Assembly (NCBI GenBank): GCA_052171275.1
Contig: CM125795.1
Coordinates: 310,001-374,000 of the forward strand
Direction of reading: 5' to 3'
Length of the DNA: 64,000 bases
DNA from: Arsenophonus sp052171275
Lineage (GTDB): Bacteria; Pseudomonadota; Gammaproteobacteria; Enterobacterales; Enterobacteriaceae
The notes beneath the pieces are model-generated. The model worked only from the letters and a program-made list of their open reading frames with translations, was not told where the DNA came from and did not search any database. Every line of letters starts with the position of its first letter. The stretch's first letter is position 1. Made by a program: the position numbers and the translations under genes. Of this stretch, positions 24,531-35,180 are shown in pieces.

Positions 24531-24584
24531 AAATATAAAATATATAATATTTTAATTAATTAAAATATTATATATTTTATATTT
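24531..24584. repeat. 54-bp perfect palindrome
   Basis: The longest palindrome found: a 27-base arm beginning AAATATAAAATATATAAT is followed with no spacer by its exact reverse complement. I checked every one of the 27 pairs; the next flanking pair fails. It lies inside the fpr-zapB desert, about 1 kb from fpr. Confidence 0.85.
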
Positions 24585-27500
24585 TTATTTTTAATAAAAA
24601 TCTATTTAGTTATTTTTAATTTATAAACTTATGATTATTATTAATTATTTAGTATTTTAATTAAGTTATATTCACTTTATTAGCAAATGCTGTTACTATT
24701 ATGAGATATTGTAATTTATTCATGTCTAGTTTTATGAAGTATATTTTATATTATTATAATAGTTTGCAAAATATAGTTCAATTTGTTCTGAAGATATTAT
24801 TAGTATATTTTATTAAATTTTATAATTATTTTAAGATGTTAATATTATTATTACTATGCTATCTAATTATATTAGATAGCATTTAAACATAAATATAAAA
24901 ATATTTTTTATATAATAAAATATTTATATACTAAAAATAATTAAGTAATAATGCTTTTATTAATTAATTAAAAATTCTATTTTTATAGAAAATATGATTT
25001 TTAAAGCAAAATTCTATTTTAAACTATTTTTATTTTTAATAAAAAATTATCTGTAAGTAATTAGATAATATAAATTCATTTTGTCTTCTATTTTAATATT
25101 TTTCAATGTGTATTGTAAGTAATATATTTTTATATTTAGAATATAATTATCAATATTATTGAATTAGTATTTGTTTATAAAAAAATAATTTCTTATAACA
25201 AGAATTATAATTTATTTGTTTTAAATAATTTATTAACTAATAAGTACGTTATATAATTAATTATTTGAATAATTTTTTAATAGGATAATGGTCTATGAAT
25301 TAATTTTTTTAATTTATTGTTTAACCTATATTTTGATTGATACGATAAATTAATTTAATATATCATAATATTGATAATTATTTAAATCTATGTTTATTCA
25401 ACTATTATTAATATAATAATTATTATTATTTTTGATAAATAAGTTATTTAAAACTATTGTAACTATTTTAAATATAACTTTGATTTAATTTTATTAAACA
25501 CTAATTGTTTAATTTTTAATTTATTATTTTAATTAATAAATTGAATTAAAATTATTTATGTATTATATATAAAAAATTAAGGTTATATTAATTATAGTAG
25601 GTTAAATAAAATATGACTATTTTAATAATTTATTGATTATAATTATAATTATTATAAGTATTTAATAGTAATTTATATATAAAATTACTATTTTTATCAA
25701 TCAAGATTAAATTTATCTTATAGTAATATTTAATTAAGTTGTAGTATCTAAATACATTTAAATTCATTATTTAATAATAACATTGACGGTTGAGATCAGC
25801 GATTAATTTAATTTTATTATATTGATATAAATTATATTAAGTTTCTGTATTAAAAAGAATACTAACATATAAGATTGAAAATATATCGTTAATTTTTATT
25901 AGTTATCATATAACTTCAGAATTTTTTATTGAGTAATTTAATTGTTAAAATATCAATTTTTGTGTATATAATTTGTTATTCAAATAATCTATATAAAAGT
26001 AAATTTAAAATAGTATTTTTTTGTTAAGTAAAAGTAAAAAGTTTTTTCTTTGTTATAAAATTTAAGTAAAATGATTAATTTTTTTATAAAAATAAGAGTA
26101 TTTTTTATCTATTCTCCATTAAAAATGTAAATAATGATTTTGATTGTTATGATTGTTTTATAATTAATTTATTTCTATTAAGTAAATTAAGTTAATAGTG
26201 AAATAGTGATAGTTTTTTATTAATTTTAATTAAAAAAGATCTAAATTAATCATAATCTGAATTATAAACAAAATTATATGGAAATTAGTTAAGATATTAC
26301 TAAAATAAATATAATTGGAATTATCTTTTAATTAATAATTGATATTTTTTAAAATTAATTATAAATAAATATTACTAATAATAAAATTTTAACTATAAGA
26401 AAAGAAATTAGTATTTCTATCTATCCTATAGAATAATAGTTATATAATAGTTTGTATTATGAATTTTATTTATTAATTAGATATTAATTTCTATTTTAAC
26501 TTTTAAAGTTATTTTTATTTATTTGATATTTTCATCAACAGATTCTTCTTGTTATCTCTTTAAGCTTTATTAAAATTAATTATTAGAAATAACTAATATA
26601 AACTAATTTTATTATTTATTGTTTAATATGATAAGTCAATTTTTCTATTAAAATTAAATATTAAGTTTAAATTTTGAATTATAGTTATCAGATATAATAA
26701 AATCATATATTTTATTATATGGTCATAACTCATTGTAGATGTTTAAAATAAAGCTAAATATTTTTTTGGTTATTTTAATGATAATTTAGGAATTAAATAT
26801 TAATTATTATAAATCTATTAAATTTATATATTATCATTTAGCATTATAGTTTATAAAAAATTATTTATTAAAATTTTTAATATAATTCTTTATTATAAAA
26901 TCATTTATATAATTCTTATTTTAAATCTATAATATAGTAAGAATAATTTTCTTTTACTATTTAATATAAAGTAAAGAAAATAAATTATTATACAATTATT
27001 ATTTAAATATGTTCATTAGAACAGCAATTCTAATAATTGAAGAAAATAGATTTTTATAAAAAATTATTTTAATTTTGTTTTATTTAAAAGTTGATCTTTG
27101 AAAAATCTATTTGCTTTATTATGTAATTAGTTATTATCGAATTATATCCATAACTAAACTAGTTGAATATTTATTATATTAATATAAATAATTGATTATT
27201 AATTAACATTAACTAAATAATTAATTTTTAAATGCTTAAAAAATAATGTTTTAAATAGAATTTAAGTTATTAAGAATCAATTTTATATAATCCCTATGAC
27301 TTTGGATATTAATAAAAATCATAGTTTGATTAATATCTTATCAAATCTTTAAAAATTAATTCATTAATTAGATAAATAAAAATATTGTTATTACTGACAT
27401 TGATTTTTACCTTTAATAAAAGTGCTTCTATGTTATTAATTTTTATTAAAATTAATAGAAAGAGATTATTTTTATTAATTTAAAGTTTTATTAGTGAGTT

Positions 27501-28027
27501 TATTCTTATATAATATTTTATCATATAAAATATCTCTTATTATATTAAATGCTATTTATTTTAATAAAGTTAAATTTTGTTTTTATTAAAAGTTAATTTA
27601 GATTACTATTTATAATATTATAGATAATATTTTATAGTCAATATTTTTATATTTTATTTTAAATTTTTTTTAAAATAAAATATTACTTAAAAGTTTTTTA
27701 ATAATTTTTATCTAAAAATAAATTCTTTTTATCTATATAAAGTTTAAGATTATTACTATATATGAGTTTATCATACTATTATACAATAATTTATTTATTA
27801 TTATATTAATTTTAGAAAATTGATACATAAAAATATTTTAAAATACTTTATAAAAACTAATTTATTTTGAATAATATTCATATATTTATTTTTATAATTT
27901 AGCGATATGATATATTTTATAATATGTTCATATGACATTTTATTTATAAAAAATAAAATAATAATTAATTGATTTTTGATATTTTATTGTTAAAATAACT
28001 TTTTTATATTTTAATATAGTTATACTA

Positions 28028-28070
28028 ATTTAAAATTATTTTAATTTAAGAAATTAAAATAATTTTAAAT
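28028..28070. repeat. 20-bp perfect hairpin
   Basis: A 20-base arm beginning ATTTAAAATTATTTT (28028-28047), loop AAG, and the exact reverse complement (28051-28070). No adjacent gene. Confidence 0.8.
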
Positions 28071-30679
28071 ATATATTTGGAATTTTATTCTAATTTTATT
28101 AGAAATGATAATTTTTTAAAGTAAATCAAATATATAGCATATCATTTTATAAAAAATGATATTATCAGATAAAAAATTTAGTATAATATGCGCTATATCT
28201 TAATTATATTAAGAAATTAATAGTTAAATGTAGCGCAATATTAACACAGATAATAAAATATAATGGATATTTTGTTGGTTTTTATATTTTTTTATAAAAG
28301 GATAAATATTGTATGTCTAGTTGTTGATTTTAATATTATATTAATAATATATATGTACGATCGGTATTGTAAGTATTAAAGTAAATCTTACTAAATAAAT
28401 AAAATATTTCTATATACGATATCGATAAATTTATTTAGTAGATTACAGAAATAAGCAGTATTATTATCAATTTTTGATAATCAATATTTAAAATTACTAG
28501 TGTCATGCGATTAATTTAAATTATTCATATGATATTTATATGAAATTAATTTTCATTAATATAAAATTTTTTTTAAATATTAAATTTTATATTTTGAATT
28601 AATATTATATAATAGCACTTAATAATATTAAGTATAATTTTATAGATATTTTAATATAAAAGATTTTTATAGAAGTATTCTTATATATTTTTTTAAAAAA
28701 TATATAATATGCTAGAAAATATGATTTATTGATAAATAATTATCAAACTATTGATATATATTAGATTTTGTTATTAGTATTGATTTTTTTGTGTATTAAT
28801 TATTAATAATAGATTTATTATTCATAATATTACAATATCTTAAATATTAAATCTTTTATATAAATTTTAAATTTTTAATTTAAATATCTGAATTTTATAT
28901 CACATAATATAAAAATATTAGTATAATTAATAATTTAAAAAAATTTTTCGTCATTCTAAATTAGATAATAATAAAATTTATTCAAAAAAATAAATATTTT
29001 TTGAATAAATTTTATTTGAGATTATTTTATATTCAATTTAACTTTAATATTGTATAAATCGATGTAATCTATTAAATTATATTTTTATAAAAATATTTTT
29101 CTACTTTGAAAATTTTAATTATACTATTTCATTCTGATTTAAAATTAATGATATTAATAAAAATTATATTTACAAATTTATTATACATATTTTTTATCAA
29201 ATAATAATATTTTCTTATTTATATTATTTATATTAATTTTAATAAATTAATCACTATAATGTGTAACATAAGCCATTAGTATTAACTTTATAAAAAAATT
29301 AATATTTTTTATTTATATATATTCTATTCGATTATAACTTATTTAGTCTAATTTTAGTAAATTTCATTAAAGTTTATGATTAAATTATTATTAACATAAT
29401 GATTACCATTAAAGATCATATTTTACATTAGTGTTACATTAATTAATGAGATATATTTTTATAATTATTTTAATTATTATAATAATTTCTTAATTTACTT
29501 CATATTACTTTTTTGAATTATTTTGAGTTTTAGATTTATATTTTAATGGTTTAATAGTAGATAATTAAATTTTGATAAATAAAAAAATAATAATAATATT
29601 ATTTTAGTGTTTATTAAAACATTTCTTAATAATTTAAGCTATATTTATTAGTTAATCAATATTGATTTTGATAGTTATAGAGATTAACCATTGATCTAAA
29701 ACTAAAATATAATAAATATTTTAAAATAAATCTTATTAATAAAAGTATAGTAGTAATTAATACATTACAAATAATTATAAAAAATATAATATAAATAAGT
29801 ATAATAATACTTATGAATTATAAAATGCGATATTATATTATTATATAAATTATACTGAATAGCTTATGAAATAAAATAATGTTAACATGAATTTAAATAT
29901 AAATTCTATAAAGAATATTAGTTTTATTTAAATAGTAAATAGAAAATATCATAAGTAAATAAATTTTATTTATAAACAGAATATTATCTTATATTTTTAT
30001 AATTTATAAATAAATTGAAGTTTTTTATATATAAAAGGAGTTTATTATATATAAAATTAACAATATTTATAAAAATAAAACACAATTCTTTTGTTAAAGT
30101 AGTCAAATTATTAAAAATAAAAATAATGATTGTATTTAAGTGCAAAGTGAATATATATAGTCATGTAACTATTATAAAGTACGTACGTTTAATTTTAAAT
30201 AATTTCCATGCTTACAATAAATAAAAATGATATAGTTTATGTTTATAATATCAATCTAAGCATAATTTATTAATATAAAATAGATTTAAAATTCATAGAT
30301 AAATATTAACTAATAATGCGTGTAGCTAAAATAATTTTTATTAAAATATTTATCTTCTAAAGATAGTATGAATATTAAGTAATCAAATTTCTTTTTTATT
30401 ATTTTTCAAAAAAACTTTTAATAATTTTATTTCTGAATAGATACATATAAATAGAAATAATAATATTTAAATCTGTTAAATCACATGAATAAATAAGTAA
30501 GATCACCTCTTATAAAGAGGATAAAACTGATATTCTATCTAATCTATTTTTATAAATTATTAGATATAAATAGAAATAATTAAAGTTAGACTAGTGAATT
30601 TATACAGAAATTTTAACTATATAGGGGTATAAAGAATGATTTGTTAAAATTATAGTATTGTTAAAAGAGGGTGGAATAT

Positions 30680-30922
30680 ATGTCATTTGAAGTTTTTGAA
30701 AAATTAGAAGCTAAAGTTAAACAAGCCATTGAAACTATTGAAATTTTACGAATAAAAGTTATAGAACTAAAAGAAAATAATAATAATTTATATCAAGAAA
30801 TAGTAAGTGCTAAAGAGAAATATATAATATTAACTAATGAAAATGAAAATTTAAAAAAAGAACAATATGCATGGCAAGAGCGCTTACGAGGTTTATTAAG
30901 TCGAATTGAAGATGTTCAATAA
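30680..30922 (+). CDS. zapB: cell division protein ZapB
   Basis: Small cytoplasmic coiled-coil protein that assembles at mid-cell through ZapA and stabilises the FtsZ ring. The 80-residue product (81 in E. coli) begins [20 protein letters not shown], matching [20 protein letters not shown], has heptad structure throughout and ends [16 protein letters not shown]. I chose the ATG at 30680 because GAGGG lies eight bases upstream and the E. coli N terminus agrees; the in-frame GTG at 30671 overlaps that Shine-Dalgarno. It is one of few + strand genes in the block, as in the ancestor. Its retention beside an eroded ftsN candidate suggests a simplified division machinery. Confidence 0.94.
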   Translation: [80 protein letters not shown]

Positions 30923-30932
30923 TTATTGAACA
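30913..30932 (+). terminator. palindrome at the zapB 3' end, possible terminator stem
   Basis: TGTTCAATAA followed by its exact reverse complement makes a 20-bp palindrome that includes the zapB stop codon. It could form the 3' stem of the mRNA, but no T run follows, so a true intrinsic terminator is doubtful. Confidence 0.4.
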
Positions 30933-31939
30933 ATCAGATTATATTAAAAATAATACTAATAAATTTAGTTTTTATTCTTACTTATTTTATTTATTTTTAT
31001 CTGTTTTTATTAAAAATAAAATTTTAATAAAGTATATAAGAGAAATATATTATTTATTAGATATAAATAATACTTTATTAAAAGATAACATTTGCCTAAA
31101 TTAACTTAGATATATTTTATATATAAATTTTATTTTCTATTTTCATAGCTAAACTTATACTAAATAAAAATCAATTAATTTTTTTTAATAAATTCTCACT
31201 AATATTTACTATATTTATAGCTTATTTAAATAGTGTGTTTATTGTAAAATCAAATAATTAATTATCTATTTTATTAGCTGATTAATGATCATAAATAAAT
31301 TAATTATCTTATAGTATTATAAAATTTTTTATATATTAAAAAATTAATTATCATATAAGTTATTTTATGTATTCTTCTTAATAATTAAAATTTCTTATTA
31401 AAAATTAAATATATCCATAATAAAATTTTTAATTTATTACATAAAAAAATAAATAAAATAAAATAACAATGCTCATGTTTTAATTATTTATAATTTTCTT
31501 TTATTTTATTTTTGTTATTTATTAAAATAAAATAATTGTTAAAATGAAAAATAAGATATAAGGCAAACTATATTAATTTATAAATTTATAACTGATTATA
31601 ATATTTATTGTTCTACTTTATTGAAAATTAAACAATTTATAAAATATAAAAATAAATACATTATTTTAATAATACTAAAGATATAAAGATAATTAAATTA
31701 TTATATAAAAAATAGTATTAGTACTAAGTATATGTGAATAATTTTTTAGTGTAAAATTCGACAAATTAAAAGAAATATTAAGATAAGTAATAAAAAATTA
31801 AATAATATAATAAATTATTTATTTTGTAGAATATAATTCTTATTAATTATAATTTTAAAATTAATATATCTTAAATAGTAATCATTAGTAAAAATAATTG
31901 GATTTAATAAAACTTGAATATTTTATGAATGAATAAATT
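30933..31939. other. gene-free DNA at the expected position of rraA
   Basis: In the ancestor rraA (minus strand) lies between zapB and menA. The interval is large enough for it, and one short minus-strand match (SNF within a possible LFSNFGG context near 31750) is suggestive only. I do not claim a gene. Confidence 0.4.
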
Positions 31940-32860
31940 AAATAAGTATGAAATTATCTGAATCATACTATACTATTAAATATAATTATATGAAAAGTTA
32001 TTATAAAAAGAAGGTTTTTATGAATTATTTTCTTTATAATAATTAATTAAAATATTATAAAATAATTAAGTAATTGTGTTATTATTAGAGATTTATATCA
32101 AGATGCTTAATTAATAAAATATAAAATATAAAATATAAAATATAAAATATATAATATATAATTAAATTTAAATTTTAAAATCATAATTTTTTATATTTAA
32201 TTAATAATATAAAATATATCACATATGTTAATTTTATATATGAGAAGTAAATAAATTAAAAAAATACTAAATTTTTATAACTTTTTACTCAACTATACAT
32301 TTTTATTTATATAAATTTATAAGTAAATATATTATTGCGATAGATTTATCAGTATTACTAAATTTCATAAAATTCTTATCTACATATTTATTTTAAGAAT
32401 CATTAATTTTTTTATAAAATTAGAAATAGTTAAATATATAAATAAACTTAATTGCTATATCAATGATTTTAAATATCAAAAGGCTTAATAATAATTTTCA
32501 TTTTTTTTACTTGCCATTGAAATTGATATTTAAGTTAAATAAATAATAAAAATTATAATTTTTATTATTATATTAGATTGATAATATATTTTATATATTT
32601 TACAGTTGTCTAAATAATTTTTATCAAATGCTATATATCACTATCTTTTAATTTTATCACTATAGTCATTCTTTGTAATAGATAAAATCTACAATGTAAT
32701 ATTAAGTTAACTGTTATATTAATATAATAGAAAATATAAAAATATCAATAATTTTATTTAGAATATCAGTTATGAAATAAATTAAAATATTAAAATAAAT
32801 AATAAATAATATTTTATAATATTTTAAAAATTAAATTTTTATTTATATTGAAATATATAG
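31940..32860 (-). pseudogene. menA: fossil of menA, DHNA octaprenyltransferase
   Basis: menA follows hslU in the ancestor. At 32641-32703 the minus strand reads L-stop-ILSITKNDYSDKIK, aligning without a gap to MenA residues 56-71 (LQILSNLANDYGDAVK), the Asp-rich prenyl-diphosphate site; the stop falls at the Gln57 codon (CAG to TAG). Further on, IYYQSNIIIKIIIFIIYLT fits the next helix, and TDKSIAIIYLL near 32315-32352 fits GDISVLVFFGW near residue 155, close to the predicted distance. Boundaries are extrapolated from the 308-residue E. coli length. It once made demethylmenaquinone from DHNA. Several stops and shifts make it non-functional. Confidence 0.68.
32115..32149. repeat. tandem repeat, five copies of TAAAATA
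   Basis: Five exact copies of the 7-base unit TAAAATA, then a degenerate ATATAATATATAATT tail. It lies inside the region assigned to the menA fossil and is probably slippage in unselected DNA. Confidence 0.85.
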
Positions 32861-32966
32861 ATATAGATAAATTTATCTAGTTAATTTATAAATTTATTTT
32901 TATAAAAATAACAATAACTTTTATAATATTTATATAAATGTAATCAATAAAATTAATGATATTTTA

Positions 32967-34298
32967 TTATAAAATAAATCGACTTAAATCTTCATCTGCT
33001 ACTAGATCATCTAAATGCTTAGCAACATAATCAGCATCAATTGTAATATCTTGACCATTCCGTTCATTAGCATCAAAAGAGATATCCTCCATTAATCGTT
33101 CAAGAACTGTATGTAATCGACGAGCACCAATATTTTCTGTCTTTTCATTCACCTGCCATGCTGCTTGAGCAATTTTATCAATTCCTTCTGAGGTAAATTC
33201 AATATTTAAACCTTCAGTTGCCATCAATGCTTTATATTGTAAGCTTAAAGATGCATTAGGTTCAGTTAAAATACGATTGAAGTCTTCTACCGTTAATGCT
33301 TGTAACTCTACCCTTATTGGCAGTCTACCTTGTAGTTCTGGAATTAAATCAGATGGGCTTGAAATTTGAAATGCACCAGAAGCTATAAATAGAATATGAT
33401 CAGTTTTTACCATACCATGTTTAGTGGAAACCGTACAACCTTCAACCAATGGTAATAAATCACGTTGCACACCTTCTCTAGAAACATCAGGGCCAGATGT
33501 TTCCCCACGTTTACATATTTTATCTATTTCATCGATAAAAACAATACCATGTTGTTCAACCGTATCAATTGCTTCTTGTTTTAGTTCTTCTGGATTAACT
33601 AGTTTTGCCGATTCTTCTTCTATTAATACTCTAAAAGCTTCTTTGATTTTCATCTTGCGAAGTTTCTGCTTTGGACCGGCTATATTTTGAAACATAAACT
33701 GTAATTGACTGGTCATTTCCTCCATACTTGGAGGGGCCATAATTTCAATACCTATCGGTATAATAGCAATTTCAATTTCAATTTCTTTATCGTCTAGTTT
33801 TCCTTCTCTTAATTTTTTACGAAAAGATTGACGTGCTGTGGAAGGTTCTATATGTGAATCTGGTTGCCCCCAATTATTTTTAGCTGGTGGCAATAAAACA
33901 TCAAGAATACGTTCCTCAGCTAATTCCTCTGCGCGGTAACGATTTTTTTTTATAGATTGAAGTCTTACCATTTTTACAGCAGCATCAGTTAAATCACGAA
34001 TTATAGAATCAACTTCTTTGCCTACATAACCAACTTCAGTAAATTTTGTTGCTTCTACTTTAATAAATGGAGCGTTAGCTAATTTTGCTAAACGACGTGC
34101 GATTTCAGTTTTACCAACACCAGTTGGACCAATCATTAAAATATTTTTCGGCGTTATCTCTTGACGCAATGCTTGATCAAGCTGCATACGGCGCCATCGA
34201 TTACGTAGCGCAATAGCAACAGAGCGTTTTGCTTTGTTTTGACCAATAATATGATTGTCTAACTCACTGACAATTTTACGTGGCGTCATTTCAGACAT
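32967..34298 (-). CDS. hslU: HslU ATPase/unfoldase of the HslUV protease
   Basis: AAA+ (Clp/Hsp100) ATPase that unfolds substrates and feeds them to the HslV peptidase. At 443 residues it equals the E. coli length. It starts MSEMTPRKIVSELDNHIIGQ, with Walker A GPTGVGKT at 57-64, pore motif GYVG near residue 90, the intermediate I-domain (about 110-240), Walker B VFIDEIDKI, sensor and arginine-finger segments (LQGRLPIRVEL, ENIGARRLHTVLE), and the C-terminal EDLSRFIL that inserts into HslV. A longer in-frame extension upstream overlaps hslV and matches nothing; the start at 34298 has an AAGGA Shine-Dalgarno seven bases before it. It begins 10 bases after the hslV stop, one operon. Confidence 0.97.
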   Translation of the reverse strand: MSEMTPRKIVSELDNHIIGQNKAKRSVAIALRNRWRRMQLDQALRQEITPKNILMIGPTGVGKTEIARRLAKLANAPFIKVEATKFTEVGYVGKEVDSIIRDLTDAAVKMVRLQSIKKNRYRAEELAEERILDVLLPPAKNNWGQPDSHIEPSTARQSFRKKLREGKLDDKEIEIEIAIIPIGIEIMAPPSMEEMTSQLQFMFQNIAGPKQKLRKMKIKEAFRVLIEEESAKLVNPEELKQEAIDTVEQHGIVFIDEIDKICKRGETSGPDVSREGVQRDLLPLVEGCTVSTKHGMVKTDHILFIASGAFQISSPSDLIPELQGRLPIRVELQALTVEDFNRILTEPNASLSLQYKALMATEGLNIEFTSEGIDKIAQAAWQVNEKTENIGARRLHTVLERLMEDISFDANERNGQDITIDADYVAKHLDDLVADEDLSRFIL

Positions 34299-34308
34299 GT
34301 TTAAATCC

Positions 34309-34839
34309 TTAAGATTTTGAAGATAGTTCTTCAAAGTTAAAATTATGGTTGGTATATATACAAATATCACTAGCTATACTTAAGGCTTTCTCTGTAATAT
34401 CACGCGCGCTCATTTTTGTATTTTCTAATAAAGCTCTTGCTGCTGCTTGTGCATAGGCACCACCAGAACCAATAGCAATTAAATTATTTTCTGGTTGTAT
34501 AACATCCCCACTACCAGTAATAATCAAAGAAGTATTTTCATCTGCAACAGCTAAAAGTGCTTCGAGTTTTCTTAACATTCGATCAGTGCGCCAATCTTTA
34601 GCTAATTCAACGGCGGCTTTTGTTAGATGCCCTTGATGTAATTCCAATTTCCGCTCAAAAAGATCAAAGAGTGTAAATGCATCAGCAGTACCACCTGCAA
34701 AGCCTGCGATGACTTTATCATTATAAAGGCGACGTACTTTACGAATATTACCTTTCATAACGATATTACCCATCGTTGCTTGACCGTCACCACCAATTAC
34801 AACCTGACCATTATAGCGAACACTTATAATTGTAGTCAT
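34309..34839 (-). CDS. hslV: HslV peptidase of the HslUV protease
   Basis: Threonine peptidase of the bacterial proteasome-like HslUV (ClpYQ) complex; double hexameric rings degrade misfolded and regulatory proteins in the cytoplasm. The 176-residue protein has the E. coli length. After Met removal the catalytic Thr1 is in MTTIISVRYNG; the active-site Lys is in VRRLYNDKVIAGFAGG, followed by the conserved GTADAFTLFDLFERKLE. Transcription probably starts about 90-100 bases upstream, at the sigma-32-type promoter listed separately. Both subunits being intact and co-regulated indicates that the complex is under selection. Confidence 0.97.
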   Translation of the reverse strand: MTTIISVRYNGQVVIGGDGQATMGNIVMKGNIRKVRRLYNDKVIAGFAGGTADAFTLFDLFERKLELHQGHLTKAAVELAKDWRTDRMLRKLEALLAVADENTSLIITGSGDVIQPENNLIAIGSGGAYAQAAARALLENTKMSARDITEKALSIASDICIYTNHNFNFEELSSKS

Positions 34840-34939
34840 GAGTTAACCTTTGATTATTTTATTAAGGAAGTATATAAATATATTTTAGGTTTTTATCATA
34901 TAAAACTACAAAAATTTTTTTTAAATTTATTATAAATAC

Positions 34940-34968
34940 AAATGGGGTAATGGAAATCGTTTTTCAAC
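34940..34968 (-). promoter_or_regulatory. sigma-32 (RpoH) heat-shock promoter of hslVU
   Basis: On the minus strand GTTGAAA (complement of 34962-34968) is followed after 14 bases by CCCCATTT (complement of 34940-34947), nearly identical to the heat-shock consensus CTTGAAA - 13-15 bases - CCCCATnT. CCCC is very rare in this DNA. It lies about 100 bases before the hslV ATG, as expected for the enteric hslVU operon, a known sigma-32 target. It implies that rpoH is still active in this organism. Confidence 0.85.
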
Positions 34969-34976
34969 CCTTATTT

Positions 34977-35180
34977 CTATGAAATAATATAGATGCACAC
35001 ACCAATAGATTTAACGATTTATAATATTTTTGATGTTTTTGCTTATAATATTTAACTATTAGAAGATTTTAATATTATATTAAGTTAATTATACTATATA
35101 AATTTAATAATGATAAACTTACATTTCTTTAATATATTATTATTTCTTAATATTTTTTAAATGATGTTAATAATTGTATT
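34977..35180 (-). pseudogene. ftsN: possible fossil of the ftsN 3' end (SPOR domain)
   Basis: ftsN precedes hslV in the ancestor. Just upstream of the hslVU promoter a minus-strand frame reads KIL-stop-IVKSIGVCIYIIS and ends at 34977, resembling the SPOR-domain end of FtsN (TLNRLKMAGHTNCIRLA, with two residues missing). About 42 codons upstream, QLLTSF sits where QLAFEGF would be. The match is short and hydrophobic, so it is suggestive, supported mainly by position. FtsN is the division protein that binds denuded peptidoglycan. Confidence 0.4.

Larger units (their letters stand above)
23484..30679. other. 7.2-kb gene desert between fpr and zapB
   Basis: Ancestrally this interval would hold glpX, glpK and glpF. 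I recognised none of them. Open stretches at 24701-24886 and 30015-30224 on the + strand encode only Ile/Leu/Lys/Tyr/Phe-rich peptides typical of AT-rich noise. Structured elements are a 54-bp palindrome (24531-24584), a 20-bp hairpin (28028-28070) and a CCTCTT-ATA-AAGAGG hairpin at 30506-30520, unusually GC-rich for this DNA and 160 bases before zapB. About 28180-28500 is less AT-biased, with GCGCTA and TAGCGC about 45 bases apart. Confidence 0.55.

Noticed and set aside
24701..24886. 61-codon + strand frame in the fpr-zapB desert
   Set aside because: Ile/Leu/Tyr/Phe-rich translation typical of AT-rich noise, with no ribosome site and no recognisable family.
30015..30224. 69-codon + strand frame upstream of zapB
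   Set aside because: TTG-initiated, Lys/Ile-rich noise-like peptide. The gene that might precede zapB in the ancestor (glpF) is on the other strand.
30671..30679. GTG start for zapB
   Set aside because: The GTG overlaps the GAGGG ribosome site; the ATG at 30680 fits ZapB homologues.
33424..33690. 88-codon frame opposite hslU
   Set aside because: A shadow of the conserved hslU coding sequence on the other strand; the same applies to the frames opposite pyrB, valS, lptF, priA and gmk.
34299..34370. Longer hslU frame with 24 extra N-terminal residues
   Set aside because: It overlaps the end of hslV, matches no HslU, and the internal ATG at 34298 has the Shine-Dalgarno and the family start MSEMTPR.
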